Position numbers and translations under genes: made by a program | Shown here: positions 1-15,829 of the stretch, piece after piece | How the letters are laid out: the number at the start of each line of letters is the position of its first letter | Numbering within the stretch: the stretch's first letter is position 1 | NCBI GenBank assembly: GCA_963965975.1 | Contig: OZ014424.1 | Span: forward strand, 1,116,001 to 1,180,000 | Source: Xestospongia bergquistia | Taxonomy: Eukaryota; Porifera; Demospongiae; Haplosclerida; Petrosiidae | Direction: 5' to 3' | Length of the DNA stretch: 64,000 nucleotides | Notes under the pieces: generated by a model | The model's database searches: none | What the model was told of the DNA's origin: nothing | Seen by the model: only the letters and a program-made list of their open reading frames with translations

Positions 1-4085
<4,085 letters not shown>

Positions 4086-4098
4086 CTTCTCGTTTTAG

Positions 4099-4117
4099 AC
4101 AAACTTTCCCGCCACAG
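4099..4117 (-). promoter_or_regulatory. E2F-type box upstream of borealin-like start
   Basis: The + strand reads TTTCCCGCC just upstream of the minus-strand start codon at 4085. This is the classical E2F core, fitting a cell-cycle gene. The duplicated pseudogene copy has TTTTCTGC at the same place, so the box is lost there. Confidence 0.55.
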
Positions 4118-4514
4118 ATAGTTCCTAATTTAAGGAACTTTAAAAATACTTATTTATTTTCGTATAATTAGATCTATTATGGCTACTGACCTGCAAATGA
4201 GGGTTTCTCATGGCAAATTTGTTCCTAGTTAAAATTGGACCTAGGTCCAATTTATGCAAGTTAAATTTGGACCTAGGACCCAATTGAAAATTGAAATTGA
4301 AAGGTCTCGAGTCTAGTAAAGGAGAGTCCAATAATAAAAAGCACAGTTAGCACATCCATCAGCACTAGTAAATTGAAGTATTTCAATACAATTTTTATCA
4401 TACATGTGTAATTAAAAATAACATTTGTGTGTATTGATAGACACTGAACCCTAAACTTAAATTGTTAACAAACACCAAATTAAATAATAAATTAAAATAA
4501 ATATTATTAAACCA

Positions 4515-4664
4515 CATTGGTCGGGCGGGAATATATCAAGAGCACGTGTACACACCTAGCAAGGAAATGCGTGACCATCATTTTGGCGGGAAAGATCAGC
4601 CACTAGCACACGCCCGACGAGCCAAAATTACATAGTAGTAGTGTCCTGGCATTTCCCGCCAAAT
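4515..4664. promoter_or_regulatory. Cluster of three E2F-type sites with inverted CCAAT and E-box
   Basis: GGCGGGAA at 4524-4531, TTTGGCGGGAAA at 4582-4593 and its inverse TTTCCCGCCAAA at 4652-4663. An ATTGG (inverted CCAAT) lies at 4516-4520 and a CACGTG E-box near 4553. The density of GC-rich sites in an otherwise AT-rich stretch marks a probable promoter. No coding sequence follows on the + strand; a noncoding transcript through the minisatellite is possible. Confidence 0.5.
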
Positions 4665-4795
4665 TGTCATGGGTTTTTGCCTTGTGTTTGTCAAAATGAA
4701 GCGTGACAGAGATGTCTTGATAACATAAAAGGACTTCATGTTTCAAGGTTATACAAGGTAAAAGACCCCCGTGGGTCTTCGTCGCTACGACTCGT

Positions 4796-5492
4796 CTTTG
4801 ATTGTTCTCAGTTCTCTGATGGATTGATTGTTCTCAGTTCTCTGATATTTCGCTTAGCTTGTTCTCAGTTCTCTGATATTTCGCTTAGCTTGTTCTCAGT
4901 TCTCTGATGGATTGATTTTCAGTTATCTGATATTTTGCTTAGCTTGTTCTCAGTTCTCTGATGGATTGATTGTTTTCAGTTCTCTGATATTTTGATTGTT
5001 CAGTTCTCCAATGGATTGATTGTTCCAGTTCACTGATATTTTGATTCTTCTCAGTTCACTGATGGATTGATTCTTCTCAGTTCACTGATATTTTGATTGC
5101 TCAGTTCTCCAATGGATTGATTGTTCTCAGTTCTCTGATATTTTATTTTCTTCTCAGTTCACTGATGGATTGATTGTTTTCACTGATATTTTGATTGTTC
5201 AGTTCTCCAATGGATTGATTGTTCCAGTTCACTGATATTTTATTTTCTTCTCAGTTCACTGATGGATTGATTGTTTTTACTGATATTTTGATTGTTCAGT
5301 TCTCCAATGGATTGATTGTTCCAGTTCACTGATATTTTATTTTCTTCTCAGTTCACTGATGGATTGATTGTTTTCAGTTCTCTGATATTTTGATTGTTCA
5401 GTTCTCCAATGGATTGATTGTTCCAGTTCACTGATATTTTGATACTTCTCAGTTCACTGATGGATTGATTGTTCTCAGTTCTCTGATGTTCT
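4796..5492. repeat. Minisatellite, about 26-bp units in two alternating types
   Basis: Roughly 25 units built on TTCTCAGTTCTCTGAT. One type continues GGATTGATTG, the other ATTTTGATTG or, at the left end, ATTTCGCTTAGCTTG. The types alternate, giving a dimeric period of about 50 bp. No frame stays open through it. A 7-bp perfect hairpin AAGACCC-CCGT-GGGTCTT sits just upstream at about 4763-4780. Confidence 0.9.
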
Positions 5493-5654
5493 CTTGATGA
5501 AAAAGGTGAGTTGCTCTCCTGCTCATTCTCTTCTCTCTTCTTCCTTCAAGCCTTCTTTCCTCTTCTTTTTTATTTTTATTTTTATTTTTTTGGGCTATTC
5601 AGCCTATACACTATACACACACTCATACAATCTCTAAAAAATCATCTCCCTCCT

Positions 5655-5709
5655 GCCGCTCGGCGGCCTAAAAAAAATTTTTTTTTAATATCTCAGGCCG
5701 CCGAGTGGC
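5655..5709. repeat. GC-rich inverted repeat around an A8/T9 loop
   Basis: Arms 5655-5669 (GCCGCTCGGCGGCCT) and 5695-5709 pair over 15 bp with one G-T mismatch. The GC-rich arms stand out in a region that is otherwise above 65% AT. It may be the end of a small mobile element or a transcribed hairpin; nothing decides between them. Confidence 0.75.
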
Positions 5710-6032
5710 GGGGGGGAGCTCTGATCTTCTAGGGTGCGTGTGTGTGTGCTGTATGTGTGTGTAGGTTGGTGGTCCTTTTTCACTTCCTCTGTCTCTCTTC
5801 ACTCTCTATCCATCCATTCATTCACCAACAGTTAATAACTTCTCTCTTTTTCTTTCCCTGCAGGAGCAGCACTGGTGAAAAAGGTGAGCTGTCTTTCCAT
5901 CCATCCATCCATCCATCCACTTTTCATCTATTCTTTAGTATCCAGTTGTTATTCTTCTCTTTCTCCCTCTATGTTCTCAACTGGTGGACTGACTGGACTC
6001 TTGGGAACTCTCCATCTTCTTTTTTACTATTG

Positions 6033-6122
6033 TTGAATTGGAGACCTTCACTGGACTTCTTGGTGGATTGGAGACCTTCACTGGACTTCTTGATGGATTG
6101 GAGACCTTCACTGGACTTCTTG
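6033..6122. repeat. 30-bp direct repeat, three copies
   Basis: Three consecutive units of GGAGACCTTCACTGGACTTC plus flanking bases. A 182-codon open frame crosses them, but its remainder is low-complexity T-rich sequence, so it is not annotated as a gene. Confidence 0.9.
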
Positions 6123-6224
6123 GGGACTCTTCAACTACAGAGACAATTTTATTTTATATTTTTTATTTTTATTTCATTTTTTATATTTTCAATTTATTTT
6201 TATATTTTTATATTTTATTTTTTT

Positions 6225-6835
6225 TATTTTTTATTCTGTAATTTTTTTATAGTTTTTAATTTAAATAGTTTTGTCTTTAATCTTTTATAGTTTGTTCTAA
6301 AAAAAAGTTTTGGCTAAAATAAGTCAATCTTAACTTTAGTTTCAAAGGTTAATCTTTTTAAAATATTTTCTTTAATTTTTAAATTTTTTTTATTTTTTAT
6401 TCTGTAAATTAATTTTTTATAGTTTTTAATTTAAATAGTTTTGTCTTTAATCTTTTATAGTTTGTTCTAAAAAAAAGTTTTGGCTAAAATAAGTCAATTT
6501 TAACTTTAGTTTCAAAGGTTAATTTTTTCTTTTATTATTTCAAAGGTTAATTTTTTCTTTTATTTTTTATTCTGTAAATTTTTTATAGTTTTTAATTTAA
6601 ATAGTTTTGTCTTTAATCTTTTATAGTTTGTTCTAAAAAAAAAAAATTTAAGTAAGTCAATTTTAACTTTAGTTTCAAAGGTTAATTTTTTCTTTTATTC
6701 TGTAAATTTTTTATAGTTTTTAATTTAAATAGTTTTGTCTTTAATCTTTTATAGTTTGTTCTATAAAAAGTTTTGGCGAAAATAAGTCAATCTTAACTTT
6801 AGTTTCAAAGGTTAATCTTTTAAAAATATTTTCTT
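6225..6835. repeat. T-rich tandem array, about four units of 130-175 bp
   Basis: Each unit runs from TTTTATTCTGTAAATT through TTTAATTTAAATAGTTTTG, TTATAGTTTGTTCTA, an A-run, AAGTCAATCTTAACTTT and TTTCAAAGGTTAAT. Unit starts lie near 6229, 6403, 6562 and 6694. Units differ by small indels in the A and T runs. No coding potential. Confidence 0.85.
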
Positions 6836-7084
6836 TAGTTTGTTGTTCTCTTTTATAGTTTTTTCTCATTTTTCTCTTTTATTGTTTATATATTTTTTCT
6901 GATTTATAGCTTGTTATTTATTTCTTTTATAACTTGTTTTTTTAGTTTGTTATTTTATATCTTTTATAGTTTTATATAAAAACATTTTTTAAAGTCAATC
7001 TTAACTTTAGTAATTCAATTAGAATTCAATTTCTTGAATAAGTTTAGAATTCAGTTTCTTTTGAAACTGTAACTTTTTCAAACT

Positions 7085-7608
7085 TAACTCTTTCATCTTC
7101 TCTTCTCTCTAGAGACATACTACTTAAATAACATATATAATATTGTTCAACTTACTAGTGACTGCATTACTAAGTCCATAGTACCACCTTTAACTAAATG
7201 AGAAAAATGTACTCTCTCTCTCGCTCTCTTATATATTTGTTAACACACACACACTTACTTATAAACTCTGTCAATGGCATATTGTATATCTCCTAAATAA
7301 AAAATGATCATCTGACTATCACACATTACACTTACAGGTGGTATGGTACTCTAATAATCGAACACACTTAAGTGCCTCCCTTTCATATTTCTTACAAGTC
7401 AAGTCAATAATTCTGGGAACTAAACAGTACGTAATTACATGCAATGAGCTTTGAGTCAATTTTTTACATATTTACTTTAACATTGCATATCATGGATTAC
7501 AGCTTGAAGATGTTCCTTTGGTGTTACTTCAGTAACTTCTTTGACTTTATCTGCTGTCATCTGAGAACAATTAGCATCTACTTTTCTTGTTACCCTTGTC
7601 CTAGGCAT
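7085..7608 (-). pseudogene. Borealin-like pseudogene, 5' fragment
   Basis: Duplicate of borealin exons 1-5 with start codon at 7608-7606 (MPRTRVTRKVDANCSQ). It lacks 8 bases inside exon 2 relative to 3824-3845, which shifts the frame, and similarity ends inside exon 5 at about 7085, where T-rich repeats begin. The upstream E2F-type box is also lost. Confidence 0.85.
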
Positions 7609-7693
7609 CTCGTTTTAGACAAACTTTTCTGCTTGGTAATTTAAGGATCGGAACTTTAAAATATTTATTTATTTTCGTATAATTAGATCTATT

Positions 7694-9969
7694 ATGGCTA
7701 CTGACCTGGAAATGAGGGTTGCTGTCATTGGTACTGGAGTAGCAGGGCTATGTTGCTTAAGGCATCTCACTCGTTATCCAGAGTACTTCAAAGTACAAGC
7801 ATTTGAGCAGACCAACCAAATAGGTGGTACTTGGGTCTACACTGATAAAATAGGTCAAGATGAAGAGACTGGACTACCAATACACTCCAGCATGTATAAG
7901 AATTTGAAGTAAGAAAGAGGACTTATAGTATTGCTCAATAAATAGCTATGATTGACATTTTATACATAGTCCAGACTTTATTTAGAACTAGTCTTATATT
8001 CACTAGAATCTTACCTTTTAGGCTCCTAGGGTTGGATCCGGTAACCCAACCTCACCAATAATGTACTCAACTGGAAACTTATTGCATTTATAAAATCTAG
8101 AACACTTATTATGTGCATTATGTTTTTGCTCTTACATGTAGTGAGGTCTGTACTTTCTATAACCTCACCTATTAAATTGCAAAACCAACAGCCACACCCT
8201 CCACTATCAATAATAATCCTTGAACAAAGCATTGTCTTTTGCATGAACTTTGACCTGTGCTAGTGTACTCATAGTTTGCTCATACCTACTGCAACATCAT
8301 CTGTGCCTCATTTCAAGCACAGGTCCTTTACAACTCTATAACTATTGCGTCATCATTTCTATCATAGTTAGTATGCAATGAGGTGTCTTCTGATTTTTGA
8401 AGTACTAAAAGGAAAGATTAAAGAGACTCAAAGCTAACATGACCACTTCATAGCCCCGAAAAACCACTTCTGAGTTTGCATGGGTATTTTGCTGACAAAT
8501 GCCAACAATTATTAGCCAACAAAGGGTTAAATAATCAGTTGCATTGGCACCAATTTACAGCTTTGGGGGTTAAAGTTTATTAAGGAAATGTGGTACTTAT
8601 ATTGACCACTGTAGTATTCATGAAACAAATTGGAGATTACATTGTTAAAGTTTGACCATATGTTAGATTCAAAGTACTGATTTAGTTATACATCATATAA
8701 CAGTATCAACAAACTTAGTATTATTAGCAATTTATAATTTTTTCTTTTATTCCAATCTATCTAGAACTAACTTACCTAAACAAGTAATGTGTTATCCTGG
8801 CTTTCCATTTGACTCCAGTCTACCTTCATTTGTCCATCACTCTGATGTCTTACATTACTTAGAACAATATACTGAACATTACCAACTCTATCAATATATA
8901 CAGTTTTACTCTCAAGTAAAGAGAGTAACTCCTTCATGCTCATCACCAATGAATGTTATTAATCATAGAAATGGCTACCTTAATCCATTTGGAGTTACAA
9001 ATGGTACATGTTGGGAGGTGGATATTAAACATGTTCATTCTGACGATGAAAAAAAGAAATTTTTTGATGTTGTGTTAGTTTGCAATGGGTAAGTTAAATT
9101 ACATCAAATTGACGTCTATTGACTTGTTTTGCTTGTGAAATGTTGTTACATTTTTTTCTTACAGGCATTTTTTTGTACCTCATTACAATGTACGTGGTCT
9201 GGAACATTTTAAAGGAACTGTTCTACATAGTCATGAATATCGTTTACCAGATCCCTTTGAAGGACAATGTGTGCTTGTAGTTGGAGCTGGTCAATCAGGT
9301 ATTGATATATGTCTTGAAGTTGCTACTAAGGCAAGAACAGTTCTAGTCAGTCATCGTAAAGGACACATAACATCGCCACTACCAGGAAATATCTATGAAG
9401 TTAAAGGAATTACTTTTATTTCAGAAACAGGTTCTATACAACTTGATGATGGAGACACAGTCAAAGAGAAAGTTGATAGCATTATACTATGTACTGGATA
9501 TGAGTACGAGTTTCCATTTTTAACTCCAGAGTGTGGGATACAAGTTACTAACAATAGAGTACATCCATTATATAAACATATTGTTAACATAGTCCATCCA
9601 TCTATGGCCTTTATTGGACTTAACTTCACTGTAGTGCCACCAGTTTGCTGTGATGTACAAGTACAATATTATCTTTCTGTTCTTCTTGGTAGAACGAAAC
9701 TTCCTAGTCAAGAGGAAATGAAAGAAGAAGAAGAGGAAATGTTTTGTATACAAGTAGAGAAAGGAATTAAAGAGAGACACACTCATTTATTAGGTGATAA
9801 TCAATGGAGTTATTATAATGAGTTAGCAGAACTGGGTCAATTTGAACCACTTAAACCGGTCATTCAATCACTATACGATGAAGTGAAGATATATAGAAGT
9901 CTTGATGTTGCTAGATATAAAGATTTGAATTATGATGTTATTGATGACAAACATTGGTGTAAGAAATAA
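7694..9969 (+). CDS. Flavin-containing monooxygenase 1
   Basis: Exons 7694-7908, 8765-9088, 9165-9969; 447 aa. NADPH- and FAD-dependent enzyme that oxygenates nucleophilic N or S atoms of small molecules. The FAD dinucleotide motif VIGTGVAGL is near residue 11, the NADPH motif VVGAGQSG lies in exon 3, and the FMO signature FxGxxxHxxxY appears as FKGTVLHSHEY. LCTGYEYEFPFL matches the later [F/L]ATGY-type motif. TNLPKQVM at the start of exon 2 is a family hallmark. No C-terminal membrane anchor is visible, so a soluble cytosolic enzyme is likely. Start chosen at the first ATG, 13 codons before the GxGxxG motif. Intron 1 (856 bp) is far larger than in the paralogue at 16.8 kb. Upstream it faces the borealin pseudogene 85 bp away, an arrangement inherited from the block duplication. 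Confidence 0.93.
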
Positions 9970-10313
9970 TAACGTTTTCTTAATATGTTCTAATATTGAG
10001 CTATAGAACACTTGAAAGCAAATGTTAAATATCATAGCTCCTTTATAGTCTTACACGCACATCCTTAGAAAATGGCAGTAGTGGCATAATTAATGCTGTG
10101 TACCAATATGTTCGTCAGTTTAAATTATAATTTGTAATTAATAGAAGTGAGGTTTCAAGTATTTGGTGCTCTCTATTCATGCAAGCCTAACTTTGAAATT
10201 GAATATTGTTGGCAGACGTAGTATATGAAACCAAAAAATTCCCGGAATCAAATTCCTGGGATTACCACACCTTACTTCGAGTCTTAGACAGGCAAACGTT
10301 TTCAGAGTCGAAG

Positions 10314-13300
10314 ATGTCCGATTCTGCTTTGTCTAGTAGACCGAAGTATGACCAGTTAATAGAATTACTAGATACTCTAGTCAGTTGGCAAAAGTTTGGT
10401 ACTTTCTTACCTGGAATTAAGAGCGAACATATCCAAGTAATTGAATGTGAAAATAGAAGAATCGACCAACAAAAATCTGCTCTTCTTACAAAATGGCTGA
10501 GTGTTCATCCTGAGGCATCATGGCAGGATGTTACATCTGCACTAGAAAAAGCACAAGAACGTTATTTAGCGACAGAAATATATCAAAAGCTCAATGCTCT
10601 CCATCAACTGATGTTACAATCACCAACGATACCAAGCACTTCTCAAGGTATGTTTTAATTATTAATTCATTGTGTTATTTTTCACTTATTTTACTCAGTA
10701 TTAATAGAGTACATAGTTAATAACACACTATAAAGGGGTAGAAAAGGTTAGGGGTTAAATAACTTGGGTTTAGTAGATATAACCACTTATACCACTTATA
10801 CCACTTGTATCAGAAAGCAATAAAGGAAAAAATAAAATAATTATAATAACTTTTAATTTAGTGGGAAAGCATTAGTTCCTTTCTATTAGCTTATTAAATT
10901 TGTATTACCCAATTATGTTTCTTGCAAAAGAACTTACTTTTCATTAAGCCACACCATGTTAGTTAACACACACACACATATATAGGAAATATGAATGCCA
11001 ATAGTCACTATAAAAGTCTGTGTTAATGTTTTGTCTATTCACATACCCTCTTTGTCACTTAGTATGTTTAGTGGTTAAACTATATGCAAACAAGATCCTA
11101 ACAATATTCATACTTTTTGTGTTTCTATGAAAAACCTTAAATTGAGTTTTAATATTTTAGTTTCGTCTGTTTACGAAATTTTCTGATTGTCAGTATCCCA
11201 ACGTTAGTAAGATCTAAATTCACCTGTCATTTGTAGCCAGTAATAAATAATAATGATCATTATTGTTATTGTTACTCTCCATTAGTTCCACATATTCCTG
11301 TAAAATCAATATCATTAGAAAGTAAGGAAGAGGAAGACGAAATACGAACAACTTTAAAGAACCTACACAGTAATTTTAGTGACTTAATGGTAGCAGTTCG
11401 TTCAGCCTTTGACCACAAACTACAATGTCAACAACTAGTACTAGTGAACTTTACTAGATGGATTGAACATCAAATGAAATGGGTTGGGCAACTGAGTAAA
11501 GTCACTGATTTGAATGACATTTTTATGAAAATAGCTCCATATTTTGACTTCTTAGACTGTGAATTAATTGTAGACATGAGCGAAAAGTTTCTTGATGACT
11601 TAGGAGAAGACAAGGCCCTTATCAGTGAACTTAAAGAACATAAGATGAAAGCTGAAGCACTTGTTTCTTTATCTACAGTGGAGCAACTTAAAACTCAATT
11701 GAAAAGTATATTTTTTCCTCATCTATCAAATTTAACGAATATGCCTCAAATTTACATTGAATTACATAGCAAATGGAATGAAGCTACTATTGATGCACTT
11801 TATCGGCTAATAGGACAACTGCTTCCTCACAAATCAAAGCAATCAATTCTAAAGCATATTGAAATTGGTCCAGGCTCAGTTATTATTAAATACATTGTCC
11901 TAGAATTTCAAGCTGATTGTCTCATAGCTTATGCTAAAGGCAAACTACAGTTTATGCGTCTCATTGGTATCTTTTATCTAACAATTAATGGTGAACCTAT
12001 CCTTGAAGAAAATGAAAATATGAACTTTAGTTTTGATATGGCTCTTGTTGAAGCAGCCAAAGTTGGTCATGTTGAAGCAGCTCAGTTTCTACTTGATATA
12101 GGTGCTGACATTAATGTTGTTCTTATTGAAGCAGGAAGAATTGGTCATAATGAAGCAGCTCAATTTCTTTTGGAATGGAGAAGTACAACGCTTCCAAATG
12201 TTAAGCTTGGTAAGACATTTCATAACTATAATTTTATATTAAAAATGCACTAACTGAAATACTTAGATCTGGATGAGGTATTACATGTATTGGAAAGAAG
12301 CAATTTTTCTCCATCAAACTGGTTTTCTCTTGGACTTAGTCTCAACCTTCCAACACCAACATTAGTAGCTATTAAAGTCGAACACAGTAATAATGTATCT
12401 CAATGTCTACAGGAATGTTTATCTCAATGGTTGAATAAGACTGACAATGTAGTTGAGAAAGAACCAACATGGAGTTCATTAGCTTATGCTCTGAGAAGTA
12501 TTGGAGAAGTTGCTTCCGCTAGCAACATTGAAATCAGTAAGTAGTTTATAATACATGATCATAAATGAATATATTTTTAATTCTTATTTGAACAGAAACA
12601 GAGCTCTCTCATCCAGCCTGTCAAATATTACTAAAACACTATGAAAGACTTTCACAACTGATTCTTCCTGTAGAGACATTATTAACAGAAGGAGTTATCT
12701 GCAAAGAGGTATTTCACGAACTAAAGAAATCAGGAGGTTTATTAGTCAACAGTCCATTGAGATCACTATGTACTACAATGTCTAAGGACCACAAACAACT
12801 AAAGGTATTTGCCAGCATTTTACTTCAATCAAGAGAAACAATACAAGTAGCTCAGTTTATACTTGAGGAGTATGGTAAGTATAGAAAGTAAACTTCTCAG
12901 ATCAAATATGTTGTCTTCATTCTACATTTAGAGTTTACATTTTCTTCATCCCATCCACCTCAACAATCGGAAGCTAATACAGAAATATCTTGTTTCGAAA
13001 AGGGAGAAAGAAAACCTTCAGGTTTATATTTAAACACTTATAACTTCATAACATATGTATCATAACTCCATGTTTTAAACAGGTACAGAAACTACTATTG
13101 ATCAAATGAGAATGTACTTCAGTACACTTTTTAACACTGTTGCTCGTCTCATTGAAGATAAAGTCCCATCACTTGAAGACCTCAAAACATATCTCCAGAA
13201 ACATTTTGATGAACTAAGGCTTCAATTGGAATATGCTGAATCACTCAAGCAACTCATGTTCCTTATGAAAGACAAAGACACCATTATTGATATCAATTGC

Positions 13301-15666
13301 ATACAAGCCATTGTAAATCATTTGGATATTGAAGAGGTCAAAGATCATATTACAGCATACAAAATAACAATGGAAGAGTTCTGTGAGGAGACCACTCTAG
13401 ACATTTGTTGTAATGAGAGCTTCAGTACAGCTTCATCTTCTCTTCTCAAATGTGAGACTATTGAATTTGTTCTGGAGTGGGAGGCTAACAAACACTCGCT
13501 TAATGACATCAAAGATTTGTTACAAAAGGCTTTCAAAGATTTGAGCAAAAAACTTCAAGTCAGATACATACTAATCAGAAACAACTCAATCATCATTACC
13601 TGTCATGCTCCACAAAATATAACAGATATTCTACTAATAGAGGGGGAAAAGAATCTCGACATGTTGAAAGAGATTGGATTAAATAAACTGATTATTGGTT
13701 ACTATACCATTTGGGATAAAAAGAAGGTATGAAAACATTACTGTGGCTATATTCTACCAGTATTTGAATGCCATACTTTAATGGAAATTAATACTATAGT
13801 CTAATTCCTTAGAACTTAAATGTGTTGATTTGTTGAAGTATTGCATCTATTACTGTTTGGTTAGCTATGTGTTATGAAAATTGTAGTCAACTAGATTCAT
13901 ATCTATTGTGGTATGATAGGTGGCAGATCTTGAAAGCATCGTTCAGAGATTAAATGAATGTAATTGGAAGGACGTACAAGAAGATAAAGGTAGAATTAAC
14001 ATAAATGTATTTTATTTGATTGTAATGCATTAATAGCTGCTCTTGAGAAACAGTTGGAAGCAGCTTATCAATTATTACAAGAGAAAGAAAGTGAAGTAGA
14101 GAGATTAAAATCTACTCTCAAGAAACACCAAGGTAACAACATATAGATTATAAGTGAAAGACAATAAAATCAAAACATAGCCTCTTGCTCTGTATGATAG
14201 ACTTGTTTTGTTTTTCTTAACTGTATAGAGTCTGAATCATTGTTAACGACAAGAGCTAAAATGGACAGAGCAAAGATTTTGCATATAGAACAGTTAGAAG
14301 AGACTCTCCGAAGAAAAGAAGGTGACTACATTTACAGGTTCTTACAGGCACAACTTAATTTTTTCATAGCTATTGAGAAAGAGTTATTATCAGTGTCTTC
14401 TGAGAGACAGAAAGAGATAGAGACACTACAGGAGATAATCACAAAATTGACTCAACAACTATCAGACAAAGATAAACAGATTGAGGAGCTAAAGAAAAGC
14501 TTAAAAGGTAACTATCATTATAATTTATATTACATACCACTTTCTTCTAAATTTGTTACTAGATCTAGCATTCATATCAAAAGCTAGGAAACCATTTACT
14601 AACCAAGAATTTGAAGAGGTCCAAACAAAATCAAGTCAGGAAGAAATCACATCATCTACTAGTGAAAGTAACACAAACCAGATACTTTATAGTTTCAAAG
14701 TTTTGTGCTTACACGTCTACTCATGCCATCAGTGTTGAGATTCAAGGTTTAGGGGGAGGGGTCCGGTTATAATAATCTAAATATATGTATGAGGGACAGC
14801 CCCAAATGTCATTGACATGATTTATTTGTTATTATTGAATGTTTTGTTATTATTTTATAGAAGAAACTGGAAAAGTTGAATGGTTTGATGATATCAGTCA
14901 TGTTCGTCTTACCTCACCAACTACTGAACAATGTGAAGATGTAATGAGTGTATTAATGGAAGAGCAATTAACTGGGAAAAAATGGTGGATTAATCTTGTG
15001 AAATCATTAGCTGAAAGTGTTCTAGTGATTTTCAACAGTCTCAGTAAATGTGCAGTTAGAAGTCTCTATTTAGTGGACACACCTTTAGATGATACATGTG
15101 TATCTACGTTATCAGAAATACTCAGAACTAAAAAAGCATTGAAAACATTATCTCTAACTTCATCTCCAGTTACTGGTGGCATTGAGCAAATAATCGATGC
15201 TCTCTCTACCAACAACTCACTCGAAAAGTTATTATTGTGGCATATTGCTCTCACAGATGAAGATACAACTCATTTGTCAGACATGTTAGGTGTCAATAAG
15301 ATGTTAAAAGTACTAGTTCTTGTCAATTGTAATATTGATGACGACGGTATTCAACGTATTTGTGCAGGACTTGCTAAAAACGAAACATTGATTGAGTTGG
15401 ACATCAACAACAACTCTAAGATCACTTCAGCTAGTGCCAATACAATCATTAAACTAATTGAGACAACTACATCATTAACTGAGCTACATCTCCATAATAC
15501 TTCACTGAAAGACGATGATATCAAGACAATTTGCAACACTCTCACTACCAATGATACAATACAGACACTGAGGTTATCCAAACAACACCAGAATGATTGT
15601 GAGAAACTTGACAGTTATCAGTTTATTAAAGACAGGCTTCTTTTCAGTAATCTGAAAATAAAATAG
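10314..15666 (+). CDS. Death-domain gene A: Death-X-ANK-Death-CARD-like-Y-coiled coil-LRR protein
   Basis: Twelve exons: 10314-10647, 11286-12209, 12267-12536, 12596-12874, 12932-13021, 13083-13726, 13920-13989, 14037-14132, 14229-14321, 14370-14507, 14563-14667, 14861-15666; 1282 aa, all phases consistent. Order: Death domain (residues about 5-95, PKYDQLIELLDTLVSWQKFG...HPEASWQDV); helical module X ending GSVIIKYIVLEFQADCL; two ankyrin-like repeats (ALVEAAKVGHVEAAQFLLDI); a second Death domain (SNFSPSNWFSLGLSL); a CARD-like helical unit (VETLLTEGVICKEVFHEL); module Y ending NSIIITCHAPQNITDIL; coiled-coil exons; and about six ribonuclease-inhibitor-type LRRs. There is no P-loop, NACHT or NB-ARC. 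The domain set resembles NLR receptors and adaptors, so innate immune or apoptotic signalling is inferred. The exon 11 donor (GAAA|GTAACA) was chosen because it preserves phase; it is the weakest junction. Confidence 0.8.
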
Positions 15667-15784
15667 TTACTTCTAAAATTCAGTTTGATTCCTGTCTACT
15701 CTTTTTCTGAAAAGGAGGGCATCACTCTAATGGATTTTCTCACATCAAATCCAAGTAAGGTTTATATGCGCTAAATATTCATAT

Positions 15785-15789
15785 ATAAT

Positions 15790-15821
<32 letters not shown>

Positions 15822-15825
15822 ATAT
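15785..15825. repeat. (TA)n tract
   Basis: Interrupted TA repeat just downstream of gene A, at the boundary with an FMO relic. Confidence 0.9.
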
Positions 15826-15829
15826 GTTC

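Noticed and set aside
4796-5492. Possible CRISPR-like array
   Set aside because: Units are contiguous and about 26 bp with no unique spacers; it is a eukaryotic minisatellite.
5742-6290. 182-codon open frame on the + strand
   Set aside because: It is made of microsatellite-like and T-rich sequence plus the 30-bp repeat; no conserved pattern, low-complexity F-rich product.
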